Source of the DNA: Agarivorans sp. TSD2052
GTDB lineage: Bacteria; Pseudomonadota; Gammaproteobacteria; Enterobacterales; Celerinatantimonadaceae
NCBI RefSeq assembly: GCF_023238625.1
Contig: NZ_CP096670.1
Location: 1,911,501-1,975,500 of the forward strand
Length of the DNA: 64,000 bases
Reading direction: 5' to 3'
The notes under the pieces are model-generated. The model saw only the letters and a list, made by a program, of their open reading frames with translations, had not been told where the DNA came from and did not search any database. Below are positions 1 through 7,306 of the stretch, one piece after another; position 1 is the first letter of the stretch; each line of letters begins with the position of its first letter. Position numbers and translations under genes: made by a program.

Positions 1-322
1 GTAAAAACTTGCCCACTTCAGGGTGGTAGTCGGTAGCCGTAATATCGGCGTGACGTTTGTTAAGCAGCAAGCTAGATAAAGCCATACCACAACCCACTTC
101 CAATATTCGTTTATTCGCTATTTGGTAATCTGAAATGTAATGCGCCAGCACTAAACTTGAGGGATAAATGATGCCAAATATTGGCCATGATGCTGAGGAT
201 ATACCGAGTTTTTTGGCAATATCGTCGGGATCAGAAAATTGCTGGTTATCTCGTAAAGTACAAAGATGAATATCAGTTTTACCAAATTCTACAGTTTGGT
301 AATTATAACGAAGCGGTGTCAT
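1..322 (-). CDS. Class I SAM-dependent methyltransferase (partial, 3' end beyond window)
   Basis: The minus strand is open from an ATG at 320-322 to the window edge (107 codons). About 80 residues in, the translation carries the Rossmann motif I of class I methyltransferases, ILEVGCGMALSSLLL, followed by an acidic strand-end region reading ADITATDYHPE, the usual SAM-ribose contact. The segment before it (FGIIYPSSLVLAHYI) resembles the lead-in helix of the lysine/small-molecule methyltransferases that act on proteins or amines. The substrate cannot be told from this fragment. An AGG lies a few bases upstream of the start. The overlapping plus-strand frame at 181-369 is a shadow of this gene. 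Confidence 0.75.
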   Translation of the reverse strand, partial: MTPLRYNYQTVEFGKTDIHLCTLRDNQQFSDPDDIAKKLGISSASWPIFGIIYPSSLVLAHYISDYQIANKRILEVGCGMALSSLLLNKRHADITATDYHPEVGKFL

Positions 323-733
323 CGAGCTGCCTAATGTTGGCGCTGAGCCAGCTATCTGGCGATAAATGACAAAACGGGAATGAGGCTCAAGGGTACAGTA
401 AGCCCCTTAAATAACAACGGATTTAGTACATTATCTGGCTAAAGCCGATAAATAGCCCCATATAGTTTGAGCAATATGTATATAGCACGCAAGCTGTCTG
501 AGGAGCCAATATAGCCTCGTTATATAGCTGACAATATAACGACAGTTGTTGCCTAAGTAACAAACCCCATTCTTTGGTATTTAATGCAAGCCCCTTATTT
601 TAGCGGCTTCTAGCGTGTTACTGGCTTGGCTCTAGATTTGCAATTGAGTTCATTAAAGCGGTTATTCAGTAAGCCTTGCTAATAGTAGCGGGGCAAATAG
701 CTGACCAAGCGGCGTTATATAGGACGGTATACA
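323..733. other. Intergenic region upstream of modE
   Basis: About 410 bases without a gene between the divergently transcribed methyltransferase and modE. It holds one clear element, the palindrome at 518-541 listed separately, and a second copy of the half-site CGTTATAT at 713-720, just upstream of the modE start. No other structure was recognised. Confidence 0.6.
518..541. promoter_or_regulatory. Putative ModE operator of the mod operon
   Basis: Perfect inverted repeat CGTTATAT-N8-ATATAACG. It matches the general form of ModE boxes (TATA-rich half-sites ending in CG, spaced 6-8 bases) and lies about 190 bases before modE itself, so molybdate-dependent autoregulation of modEABC is the natural reading. 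A lone half-site at 713-720 may extend control into the leader. The assignment rests on motif form and context only. Confidence 0.6.
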
Positions 734-1570
734 GTGGGTAAAATTAAATCTAGTCATCATACCGCTGCGGGTCATGGCAATATTGCCCGCAGCCAGTTAG
801 CGCCATTTCTTAGTGACCATAGAATAAAGCTGTTAGATGCCATTCATCAGCATGGTTCTTTAAGTGCGGCAGCACGTGCATTGCCAATGTCTTATAAGGC
901 GGCTTGGGACGCTTTAGATGCCATGAACAACTTAGCTGATCAGCCGCTAGTGGTTAAACACAGTGGCGGTAAACAGGGTGGGGGGACTAGCCTAACCCGC
1001 TATGCCTTGCGTTTAGTCGCGTTGTATAAAGCTTTAGACCAAGAATACCAACAAGCCTATCAGCAGCTAGAACCCAAGTTACACGCCCCCCTTAGTGAAG
1101 ACGATTTACACGTTGCCCAATATCGCCAATTGCTGCGCCGAATGAGCGTGCGCAGCAGTGCCCGAAACCAACTCGCTGGCACAGTGGTAGCGATTAGTTT
1201 AGGCGCGGTAAACAGCCTAGTGAAGGTAGAAGTTTCAGAAGGGGTAATTATCGTGGCAATGATTAGTTGTGAGTCTTTAAGCCCCTTATCTATAGCGGTT
1301 GGTAGTCAGGTTTTGTGTTTGATAAAAGCCTCTCATATGATGGTTCAACCGCCCAATCAACATCAACTATTCACCAATAACCAATTATTAGCAAAGGTAG
1401 CGCGGATCACTAAAGGCGCGGTATGTGACGACATCAGCATGACGATTGCCGGACAGAAAACGCTGGCAGCGGTGGTGCCTTGCGAAACCGTAGCAAGCTT
1501 AGCCTTAGCAGAATCGAGCCAGGTTACTGTTAGCTTTTCGGCTTCTTCAGTGATTGTTTGTTGTTATTAA
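734..1570 (+). CDS. modE: Molybdate-responsive transcriptional regulator ModE
   Basis: ModE senses intracellular molybdate and represses molybdate uptake genes. The 278-aa product has the expected length and order: an N-terminal winged helix-turn-helix (about residues 20-115, with the ModE-typical HGSLSAAARALPMSYKAAW recognition region) and two C-terminal Mop/TOBE ligand-binding repeats (about 140-205 and 210-278, the first starting SARNQLAGTVVAI). It starts with GTG. It is the first gene of modEABC and overlaps only upstream non-coding sequence of modA. The palindrome at 518-541 is its likely own operator. Next to a Mo-nitrogenase cluster, the operon probably serves molybdenum supply for FeMo-cofactor. 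Confidence 0.93.
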   Translation: MGKIKSSHHTAAGHGNIARSQLAPFLSDHRIKLLDAIHQHGSLSAAARALPMSYKAAWDALDAMNNLADQPLVVKHSGGKQGGGTSLTRYALRLVALYKALDQEYQQAYQQLEPKLHAPLSEDDLHVAQYRQLLRRMSVRSSARNQLAGTVVAISLGAVNSLVKVEVSEGVIIVAMISCESLSPLSIAVGSQVLCLIKASHMMVQPPNQHQLFTNNQLLAKVARITKGAVCDDISMTIAGQKTLAAVVPCETVASLALAESSQVTVSFSASSVIVCCY

Positions 1571-1595
1571 CAGTGACCCCAAGGAGTGGTTAAGC

Positions 1596-2351
1596 ATGCA
1601 TAGTCAATACTCATTGTTACTGCTAATTCTGTGGCTAATAATACCCAGCCAAGCCTTGGCCGAAGAGTTACGCGTTGCCGTGGCTGCTAACTTTTATAAA
1701 CCCTTACTGGCCATAGCGGCGCAATTTGAAAAAGAGACTGGTCATAGCATTCAGCTTTCGGCGGGATCTACCGGCAAATTGTATGCGCAAATCATTAATG
1801 GTGCGCCGTTTGAGGTGTTTATAGCGGCCGACAATACCCGCCCCGGCAAGCTGGTGGCTGCCGGATTAGCGCTGGCTGATAGTCAATTTACTTATGCTCA
1901 AGGCAAGCTGGTGCTGTGGTCTGCCAACACACAGCTTATCGCGCAAAGCCCTAAGGTACTCACTAAGGCACAGATACAACATGTAGCCATTGCCAACCCT
2001 AAAATTTCGCCCTACGGCGCCGCCGCTATAGCGGTGCTTAAGCAGCTTGGTTGTTACTCAACATTGGCTAACAAACTGGTAGAAGGGCAGTCGGTGAGCC
2101 AAACATTTCAACAGCTTAGCTCGGGCGCGGCAACCTTGGGTTTTATTGCTCTGTCGCAAGTATATAGCGAGCAAACTATCTCACGCGGTTCGGCGTGGGT
2201 TGTACCAAGCCACTATTACCCAGCTATTTTGCAAGATGCGGTGTTACTTAAGGTGGCTGAGCATAAGCCCGTGGCGCGTGAATTTTTAGCCTATCTGCAG
2301 TCGCCCAGCGTGGTCGCGCTGATCCGCGCTTATGGTTATGCGGTGCACTGA
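1596..2351 (+). CDS. modA: Molybdate ABC transporter, periplasmic binding protein ModA
   Basis: Periplasmic receptor that hands molybdate (and tungstate) to ModBC. The 251-aa product begins with a cleavable signal peptide (hydrophobic LLLLILWLIIP, cut after SQALA), then the ModA core EELRVAVAANFYKPL and the oxyanion-binding segment SAGSTGKLYAQI. An upstream TTG at 1554 keeps the frame open, but the ATG at 1596 is preceded by AAGGAG at 1581-1586 and puts the signal peptide at the very N-terminus, so it was chosen. The gene follows modE closely and precedes modB by about 95 bases. Confidence 0.93.
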   Translation: MHSQYSLLLLILWLIIPSQALAEELRVAVAANFYKPLLAIAAQFEKETGHSIQLSAGSTGKLYAQIINGAPFEVFIAADNTRPGKLVAAGLALADSQFTYAQGKLVLWSANTQLIAQSPKVLTKAQIQHVAIANPKISPYGAAAIAVLKQLGCYSTLANKLVEGQSVSQTFQQLSSGAATLGFIALSQVYSEQTISRGSAWVVPSHYYPAILQDAVLLKVAEHKPVAREFLAYLQSPSVVALIRAYGYAVH

Positions 2352-2446
2352 GGCTAGAAAAAGATCAAACGAGTTGTCGCTAAGCACATGGTGGATGGGT
2401 AAATCGCTAAATATAGGTATAGCTGTGGCGTAACAAGGAGAGGTAA

Positions 2447-3121
2447 ATGCCCGATTTAATGGTGGTTTGGTTAACCTTAAAACTGGCGGTGGTTGTCACC
2501 ACTGTACTGCTATTTATCGCCACGCCTTTAGCGTGGTGGATGTCGCAAACGAGATCGGCATTTAAACCGCTGGTAGGTGCCATATTTGCATTGCCACTGG
2601 TATTGCCGCCCACGGTGTTGGGCTTTTACTTGTTGTTATTACTAGGGCCCAATGGCGCAGTAGGGCGCTTATCAGACAGTGTTGGGTTTGGACATTTACC
2701 CTTTACGTTTAGCGGCATTGTGATTGCCTGTGTGGTGCATACCTTGCCGTTTGTGGTTCAACCCATGCAAAACGCCTTTGAGGCAATGGGTAAACGACCT
2801 TTAGAAGTGGCCTCTACATTACGCGCTAGCCCCTTAGTGGTGTTTTGGCAGGTGGCTTTTCCATTAGCGAGGCCCGGTTTTTTTGCCGCTGCCATTCTTG
2901 GTTTTTGTCACACCATTGGCGAGTTTGGTGTAGTGCTAATGATAGGTGGCAACATTGCCGGTCAAACCAGAGTGATGTCGATAGAAATTTATAACCATGT
3001 AGAAGCCTTAGAATACAGCCAAGCGCATTGGCTAGCTGGCGCCATGCTGGTGTTTTCATTTATCGCCTTACTGCTTATTTACAGCTTGAACGATTTAGCC
3101 AGAAGAAGGGTAATGGCATGA
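2447..3121 (+). CDS. modB: Molybdate ABC transporter permease ModB
   Basis: Inner-membrane channel subunit of the molybdate transporter. The 224-aa protein has about five hydrophobic helices and the cytoplasmic EAA loop of binding-protein-dependent permeases (FEAMGKRPLEVASTLRAS, about residues 110-130), which docks on ModC. A strong AAGGAG lies seven bases before the ATG. Its TGA overlaps the modC ATG (ATGA), which indicates translational coupling. Confidence 0.93.
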   Translation: MPDLMVVWLTLKLAVVVTTVLLFIATPLAWWMSQTRSAFKPLVGAIFALPLVLPPTVLGFYLLLLLGPNGAVGRLSDSVGFGHLPFTFSGIVIACVVHTLPFVVQPMQNAFEAMGKRPLEVASTLRASPLVVFWQVAFPLARPGFFAAAILGFCHTIGEFGVVLMIGGNIAGQTRVMSIEIYNHVEALEYSQAHWLAGAMLVFSFIALLLIYSLNDLARRRVMA

Positions 3122-4191
3122 GCATACAGCTAAATTTGCAGGCAAATAGAGGTGATTTTTGCCTCGATGTTAACATCAACATACCTTGTCGAGGCGTTAC
3201 CATGTTGTTTGGGCCTTCGGGCTCGGGTAAAACGACTTGCTTACGGGCCATGGCGGGGCTAGAGCGCTTAGCCAATAGTTATGTGTCAATCAATGGTGAC
3301 GTTTGGCAAGACGAACCCCACCACATATGGCGCCCTAGCCACCAACGAGACATTGGCTATGTATTTCAAGAGGCCAGTTTGTTTTCACATTTAAATGTAA
3401 AACAAAACCTGTTGTTTGGATACCGCCGTATAGCGGCTAATAAACGCAAAGTGACACCAGAAGAAACCTGTCAATTGTTAGGGATCACCGGCTTATTATC
3501 ACGCAATACAGCCTCTTTGTCGGGCGGCGAACGGCAACGCGTCGCCATTGCTAGAGCGTTGCTGACCTCTCCCAAACTGCTATTGATGGACGAACCCTTA
3601 TCGGCCTTAGATCTTAAGTTAAAACAAGAAATCATGCCCTATTTAGAGCGCTTGCATCAGCACTTGTCTATTCCCGTTGTGTACGTAAGCCATGCCCTAG
3701 AAGAGGTCGCCAGTTTGGCAGATTATGTGGTGATGCTTAATCAAGGAAAGGTGGCGCTGGCGGGCAAGCTTAATGAGCTAATGTTAGACAAACGCGCCGG
3801 GCTGTTGTTTGGTGGGCAAGCTAACACCCTACTAACAGGGCAAGTGGTCGCTAAAGACAGGCTTGGTTTATCTACCTTACGTGTACAAGGCTTATTGATT
3901 TATGTCGCGGGGCAACATTGGCGCATAGGGGAAACCGTGCGCTGCAGAGTGAACGCTCGCGATGTTAGCCTGTGTAACACTAAACCTGACCTTAGCTCAA
4001 TAGTTAATGTGCTGCCAGCCATGGTGCAAAGCATTGATAAAGGGCTAAAAGACGGCGAATGCTTAGTGACATCGCGCTTAGCGTCAGGGCAATTGTTACA
4101 GGCACTTATCTCAGAATACTCCACTGCCTTGCTGGCATTAAAATGTGGCCAAAGCGTATGGTTACAGCTTAAATCGGTAGCCATCATCTAG
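3118..4191 (+). CDS. modC: Molybdate ABC transporter ATPase ModC
   Basis: ATPase subunit that powers molybdate import. Visible motifs are Walker A GPSGSGKTTCL, the Q-loop region YVFQEASLF, the ABC signature LSGGERQRVAIARAL and Walker B LLLMDEPLSALD, then a C-terminal Mop/TOBE domain (about residues 290-357) typical of ModC and absent from many other importers. The frame is open upstream to 3028, but that part overlaps modB in another frame; the ATG at 3118 overlaps the modB stop by four bases and gives the standard ModC N-terminus (357 aa). Confidence 0.93.
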   Translation: MSIQLNLQANRGDFCLDVNINIPCRGVTMLFGPSGSGKTTCLRAMAGLERLANSYVSINGDVWQDEPHHIWRPSHQRDIGYVFQEASLFSHLNVKQNLLFGYRRIAANKRKVTPEETCQLLGITGLLSRNTASLSGGERQRVAIARALLTSPKLLLMDEPLSALDLKLKQEIMPYLERLHQHLSIPVVYVSHALEEVASLADYVVMLNQGKVALAGKLNELMLDKRAGLLFGGQANTLLTGQVVAKDRLGLSTLRVQGLLIYVAGQHWRIGETVRCRVNARDVSLCNTKPDLSSIVNVLPAMVQSIDKGLKDGECLVTSRLASGQLLQALISEYSTALLALKCGQSVWLQLKSVAII

Positions 4192-4589
4192 CATTTATTT
4201 ACTCAAGCCATGTTGGCAAACGACAAGGCATGTTGCTTTTGGCTAAGCAGGTGGCGGTTTTTTAACACGCTTTGGCAAGGCCTTCAGGTAGAAAACACAT
4301 CGAGAAATTACCATTTAGGCTTTGCGCACGTTTTAGCGGTATGAATATGAAGCGGTGCGGCTTTTTTACGCTGCTTTTGTCAAAACTGCCAACAAAATTT
4401 GAACACTCACTATTGATAAAATTAAAAGAAAACCTCAAAGTAGACAATAAGTTAAAGAGAGAGCATGAATAGCCGGGCGACTTTGCGCTAGCTCACACTT
4501 TCTGTGATAGGAAGCGTGCTCATTGAATCGGATGGGAGGCACGTGCTTCCTACTTAGCGTTATGTTTGTAGTCAAATTTGGTGCATTCA
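4192..4589. other. Intergenic region after modC with a long hairpin
   Basis: About 400 bases with no convincing gene; the open frames at 4262-4447 and 4272-4472 mirror each other and look like no known protein. Around 4510-4552 there is an inverted repeat with arms AGGAAGC-GTGC and GCACGTGCTTCCT around a loop of about 20 bases, followed by GCGTTATGTTT at 4557-4567. The complement of GTTATGTTT recurs right at the end of the next gene (AAACATAAC, 5164-5172), so the gene between them is flanked by inverted copies of one short sequence. Confidence 0.45.
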
Positions 4590-5171
4590 ATGGATGATGT
4601 GAAATACTTGAAAATCATGGATAAAGATAAGGAAATTGGCAAAATCCCTGATTCAGGTGATCCTGTAGAAAATGCTAAGAGATATACTCAATTTTTAAAA
4701 GACAAAAACTTGTATGTTGAATTTAGTCAATCAACACTAATGTTTAAACAAGCAAGAGCTTTTGCAAAAATAGCTAGGGATATACATTCAAAAAGTTTAC
4801 TCAAACCTCCCTTTAGCCAAGAAGCTTCGGCACCATTTGTTGTTAATTCAGCTTTTGCTTGTGAAATGTATTTAAAAACACTCCAAAACATCTATGGCAA
4901 AGCCGAAGAAATTCATAGCTTAAGCTCTCTGTTTAAACACTTGCCAAATAAACTCAAAGACAAAATCAATAAATTAACCAAAGAGAAGAGTGTTGAATTT
5001 CAAATTCAAAGTAAAACACTTTTTAAAGACCATATAAAAACTATTTCGAATGCTTTTGTTGATTGGCGATATATTTATGAACAAGAGAGCGCAACGGTAA
5101 ATATAAGCGTAATATTATTAATACTAACGGTACTGGATACGCTTGCATGTAGTGAAGTAAAACAAACATAA
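4590..5171 (+). CDS. Hypothetical protein with HEPN-like helical segment (cargo gene 1)
   Basis: Unassigned 193-aa, lysine-rich, mostly helical protein. The middle (FVVNSAFACEMYLKTLQNIYG, then HSLSSLFKHLP, then FVDWRYIYE) has the spacing seen in HEPN-type and related DUF helical proteins, where the last motif is an RxxY/RYxYE-like turn; this is a resemblance, not an identification. The start is uncertain: TTG 4578, GTG 4581 and ATG 4590 are in frame and none has a strong ribosome site; ATG was chosen. It is far more AT-rich than the mod and nif genes and is the first of three unrelated cargo genes separated by IS110-family remnants, so recent acquisition is likely. Confidence 0.6.
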   Translation: MDDVKYLKIMDKDKEIGKIPDSGDPVENAKRYTQFLKDKNLYVEFSQSTLMFKQARAFAKIARDIHSKSLLKPPFSQEASAPFVVNSAFACEMYLKTLQNIYGKAEEIHSLSSLFKHLPNKLKDKINKLTKEKSVEFQIQSKTLFKDHIKTISNAFVDWRYIYEQESATVNISVILLILTVLDTLACSEVKQT

Positions 5172-5172
5172 C

Positions 5173-5231
5173 AGATAAGAATTGGTGTCGCGCAGCCGAC
5201 ACCTTATTCGGGTGTTGAACAAGCCCGATGC
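5173..5231. repeat. Hairpin end repeat of the IS110-like array, copy A
   Basis: Runs from AGATAAGAATTGGTGTCG to AAGCCCGATGC. It contains two potential stem-loops. It is repeated at 6032-6090 with only a few differences, one of which (A to G in the 3' arm of the first stem) keeps the pairing as G-U, and again in shortened form at 7004-7040. Confidence 0.7.
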
Positions 5232-5432
5232 AAAAAGCCCTGCGTCATAAACCACACAAAGATGACTAGCCAAGCCTTTGTGTTTTTTGATAAGTTTGTT
5301 GATAGAGCGAGTGTGGGTGGGGATGGTGCCATGGAACACAGGCTCATCTCTCGAATTATCAACACAATAAGCGACATCTGTGGTTTCTTGGTGAACGTCT
5401 GGTCCTATGAAAAACCTGCTAGATGTAGACAT
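5232..5432 (-). pseudogene. IS110-family transposase, N-terminal fragment (copy A)
   Basis: Starts with ATG at 5430-5432 and reads SSRFFIGPDVHQETTDVAYC and later GLASHLCVVYDAG, which is the IS110 DEDD-type N-terminus (family form F-x-G-I-D-V-H-K and V-Y-E-A-G-P). The homology stops abruptly after VYDAG, where an intact protein would continue for about 270 more residues; instead the sequence jumps into the hairpin end repeat. The first catalytic Asp is present (PDVH). The remnant cannot encode an active enzyme. Confidence 0.75.
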
Positions 5433-5534
5433 GTCGATCTGCTGTTCTGCTATGACTTGCATCTAACAGTGAGGTTCTAGTTTGACCAACCCACGATAAA
5501 CGCAAGAGGTCGACACTTTCACCAGGGGAGCATT

Positions 5535-6011
5535 ATGTCTAGCTATATAAGGAGATTGGCGTTGACTAGATACTTATATTTATCAATCATTGTCTTATTA
5601 TTTGGGTGTGGTGCTTTGCCAACCACAAACCCTGTAATATCTGAAGAGAAAGTCGTCGTGACTACAGAAGACGAATCGAAAACGATCACGCTTAATGAAC
5701 CTCAAGTATGGTTTGATGGCTACCAAAAAAACTCAGGTGTTATGCTTCCAAAAGGAACTTATCAACTTGAAGCACAAGATGCAGATTATTTATATTTCCG
5801 CGCACCATTAGATATAGAGTTTCGTTCATTAAATGAAACTCCTCAAACTCAGGAATTCGTTAAAGGTGGGATTGCCATTGCTAAAAATAGTCTTAATATC
5901 ATTCCTGCTTGCATATATAAGTCCATCCAAAACGATAAAAAAGTGCTCAGCTGGAAACTCGGCAACCACTTCCTTCGTATGGAAGATGGTCAATGGAAAA
6001 AAGATTATTAA
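5535..6011 (+). CDS. Putative lipoprotein, hypothetical (cargo gene 2)
   Basis: 158-aa protein with a lipoprotein signal (hydrophobic YLYLSIIVLLFGC, lipobox LLFGC, mature N-terminus at the Cys). No family was recognised; the remainder is a small mixed domain with several aromatic residues and a C-terminal lysine-rich end. Its ATG and the GGGGAG ribosome site belong to the repeat that borders the IS110-like remnant, so the repeat supplies the translation start. Strongly AT-rich. Second gene of the cargo array. Confidence 0.7.
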   Translation: MSSYIRRLALTRYLYLSIIVLLFGCGALPTTNPVISEEKVVVTTEDESKTITLNEPQVWFDGYQKNSGVMLPKGTYQLEAQDADYLYFRAPLDIEFRSLNETPQTQEFVKGGIAIAKNSLNIIPACIYKSIQNDKKVLSWKLGNHFLRMEDGQWKKDY

Positions 6012-6031
6012 AGTGTTCAAATACATCTAAT

Positions 6032-6090
6032 AGATAAGAATAGGTGTCGCGCAGCCGACGCCTTACTCGGGTGTTGAACAAGCCCGATGC
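6032..6090. repeat. Hairpin end repeat of the IS110-like array, copy B
   Basis: Near-identical to 5173-5231, including both stem-loops; the first is at 6043-6062. It directly follows the end of cargo gene 2, just as copy A directly follows cargo gene 1. Confidence 0.7.
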
Positions 6091-6173
6091 GCCCTATCGT
6101 CCATAGTTAACCACGGTGCCAATGCTGTTGGTTTGGTGGGCGATAAGTGTTGCAGCAACAGCAGCCCAATCTA

Positions 6174-6372
6174 AAAAGCCCTGCGTCATAAACTACACAA
6201 AGATGACTAGCCAAGCCTTTGTAATTTTTGATACGTTTGTTGATAGAACGAATGTGGATGGGAATGGTGCCATGAAATACAAGCTCATCTCTCGAATTAT
6301 CAACTCAATAGGGGACATCTGAGGTTTCTTGGTGAACGTCTAGTGCTATGAAAACCCTGCTAGATGTCGATC
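6174..6372 (-). pseudogene. IS110-family transposase, N-terminal fragment (copy B)
   Basis: Nucleotide-level copy of the fragment at 5232-5432 with substitutions, a small deletion near the start and in-frame stops. On the minus strand the segments corresponding to DVHQETSDV, FHGTIPIH and SHLCVVYDAG can still be followed. Not translatable as one protein. Confidence 0.65.
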
Positions 6373-6494
6373 TGCTGTTCTGTTATGACTTTGCATCTAA
6401 CAGTGTGGCGCTAGTTTAACTAAGCCACGATAAACGCAGGAGGTCGACACTTTCACCGGGGAGCATTATGTCTATATGCATATGAGGTTTTTCG

Positions 6495-6923
6495 ATGAAA
6501 TATACCTATTCTGGAACGTGTAAATGTGGAGAAGTTACTGTTTCAATTGAGCTTCCTTATAAAATTAGCAAATATAGTCCTAGGACATGTGATTGTGATT
6601 ATTGTATTGCAAATAATGTTTCATATATTTCAGATCCGGCGGGTAGTCTGAAGATTGTGAGTGCAGCTCCCCTTAAAATAACCAAACAGGGAGCCGAGTT
6701 AGCAGACTTTTTATGCTGTTCAAGTTGTGATGTTTTAATTTCTGTCGTTTATAATTTCCAAGCAGGTATTAAAGGTGCTGTAAATGTATCTGTGCTGGAT
6801 GATTTAGACCATCTTAAAGAAGGTATAAGAGTTTCGCCTAAGCTACTAGAACCCTCTGAGAAACTTAAGCGCTGGGAAAGTATGTGGCTAAGCATCAGTG
6901 TTGAAGAATTAGCTCGCATATAA
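6495..6923 (+). CDS. GFA/CENP-V-like zinc-binding protein (cargo gene 3)
   Basis: 142-aa protein with the Mss4-like fold signature of the GFA (glutathione-dependent formaldehyde-activating) family: CKCGEV near the start, CDCDYCI at about residues 33-39 and CCSSCD at about 75-80, all expected zinc ligands. GFA proteins bind glutathione adducts or zinc; the true substrate is unknown. The start ATG at 6495 was chosen because the ATG in the upstream repeat (GCATTATGTCT) runs into a stop after four codons. It is the third cargo gene and is AT-rich like the other two. Confidence 0.7.
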   Translation: MKYTYSGTCKCGEVTVSIELPYKISKYSPRTCDCDYCIANNVSYISDPAGSLKIVSAAPLKITKQGAELADFLCCSSCDVLISVVYNFQAGIKGAVNVSVLDDLDHLKEGIRVSPKLLEPSEKLKRWESMWLSISVEELARI

Positions 6924-7306
6924 GCAATACATTTATACGAAAAAAAGTCAGTGAACTTTAAAAAGATGTTGTCGTTGATTCCTATTATAAACAAAGAGCA
7001 ATTCGACACCTTATTGGGGTGTTGAACAAGCCCGATGTGCCTTTATATAGTAAATAACGGTGTAGATATTGGCGGGGCCAAAGCCTTGTTACTGTTAACA
7101 AGGGGAGACTGGCTGAACGGCGCTAAGCCCTGCCATTATCCTTATGCCGTTCGCCGTTCGCCGTTCGGCTAGCTCGTTCGACTAAGGCCGGTGCAGTGCC
7201 TGGAGGGGTGGTAACAAGGAGCCATTGGCCGATTCTATACCTAAAATAACAAGGGACATCCCACTATTTCCCCCGATATACCTTTAGTCATTATCAAAAA
7301 TAGCGA
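6924..7306. other. Intergenic region with a third hairpin end and a 7-base tandem repeat
   Basis: Contains a shortened third copy of the array end repeat (7004-7040, ACCTTATTGGGGTGTTGAAC...CCCGATG) and three tandem copies of GCCGTTC at 7146-7166. The bases between are GC-richer than the cargo genes and show no intact gene; they may be further element debris. Confidence 0.5.
7004..7040. repeat. Hairpin end repeat of the IS110-like array, copy C (truncated)
   Basis: Matches the outer part of 5173-5231 and 6032-6090 (CGACACCTTATTGGGGTGTTGAACAAGCCCGATG by position) but lacks the first stem arm and is not followed by a transposase fragment. It lies about 80 bases after cargo gene 3. Confidence 0.6.

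Larger units (their letters stand above)
5173..5534 (-). mobile_element. Decayed IS110-family element, copy A
   Basis: An internally deleted insertion sequence read on the minus strand. One end (5459-5534 and slightly beyond) is a conserved non-coding leader that ends in GGGGAGCATTATG; then come about 67 codons of transposase N-terminus; the other end (5173-5231) is a non-coding segment with two hairpins (GGTGTCG/CGACACC at 5184-5203 and TCGGG/CCCGA just after). The same leader, transposase piece and hairpin end recur in the same order and orientation at 6032-6470. IS110-family elements carry long non-coding ends that can encode a bridge RNA; whether the hairpin end is such a remnant is inference. 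Confidence 0.6.
6032..6470 (-). mobile_element. Decayed IS110-family element, copy B
   Basis: Second copy of the element at 5173-5534, same orientation. It keeps the hairpin end (6032-6090), the transposase N-terminal stretch and the non-coding leader ending GGGGAGCATTATG (6393-6470). It retains about 80 bases (about 6091-6172) that copy A has lost, which read on the minus strand as the tail of an open frame (LDWAAVAATLIAHQTNSI). The transposase fragment here has lost its start and carries stops, so it is more decayed than copy A. Confidence 0.6.

Noticed and set aside
4272-4472. Open frame of 66 codons after modC with a facing frame on the minus strand
   Set aside because: No ribosome site, no relatives recognised, overlaps mirror-image frame; typical chance frame in an intergenic stretch.
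5124-5462. 112-aa minus-strand frame as a full gene
   Set aside because: Only the part encoded at 5232-5432 is transposase-like; the remainder runs into the repeat and cargo gene, so it is recorded as a pseudogene.
7146-7166. Three tandem GCCGTTC units as a CRISPR or VNTR locus
   Set aside because: Only three short copies without spacers; kept as a note in the intergenic entry.
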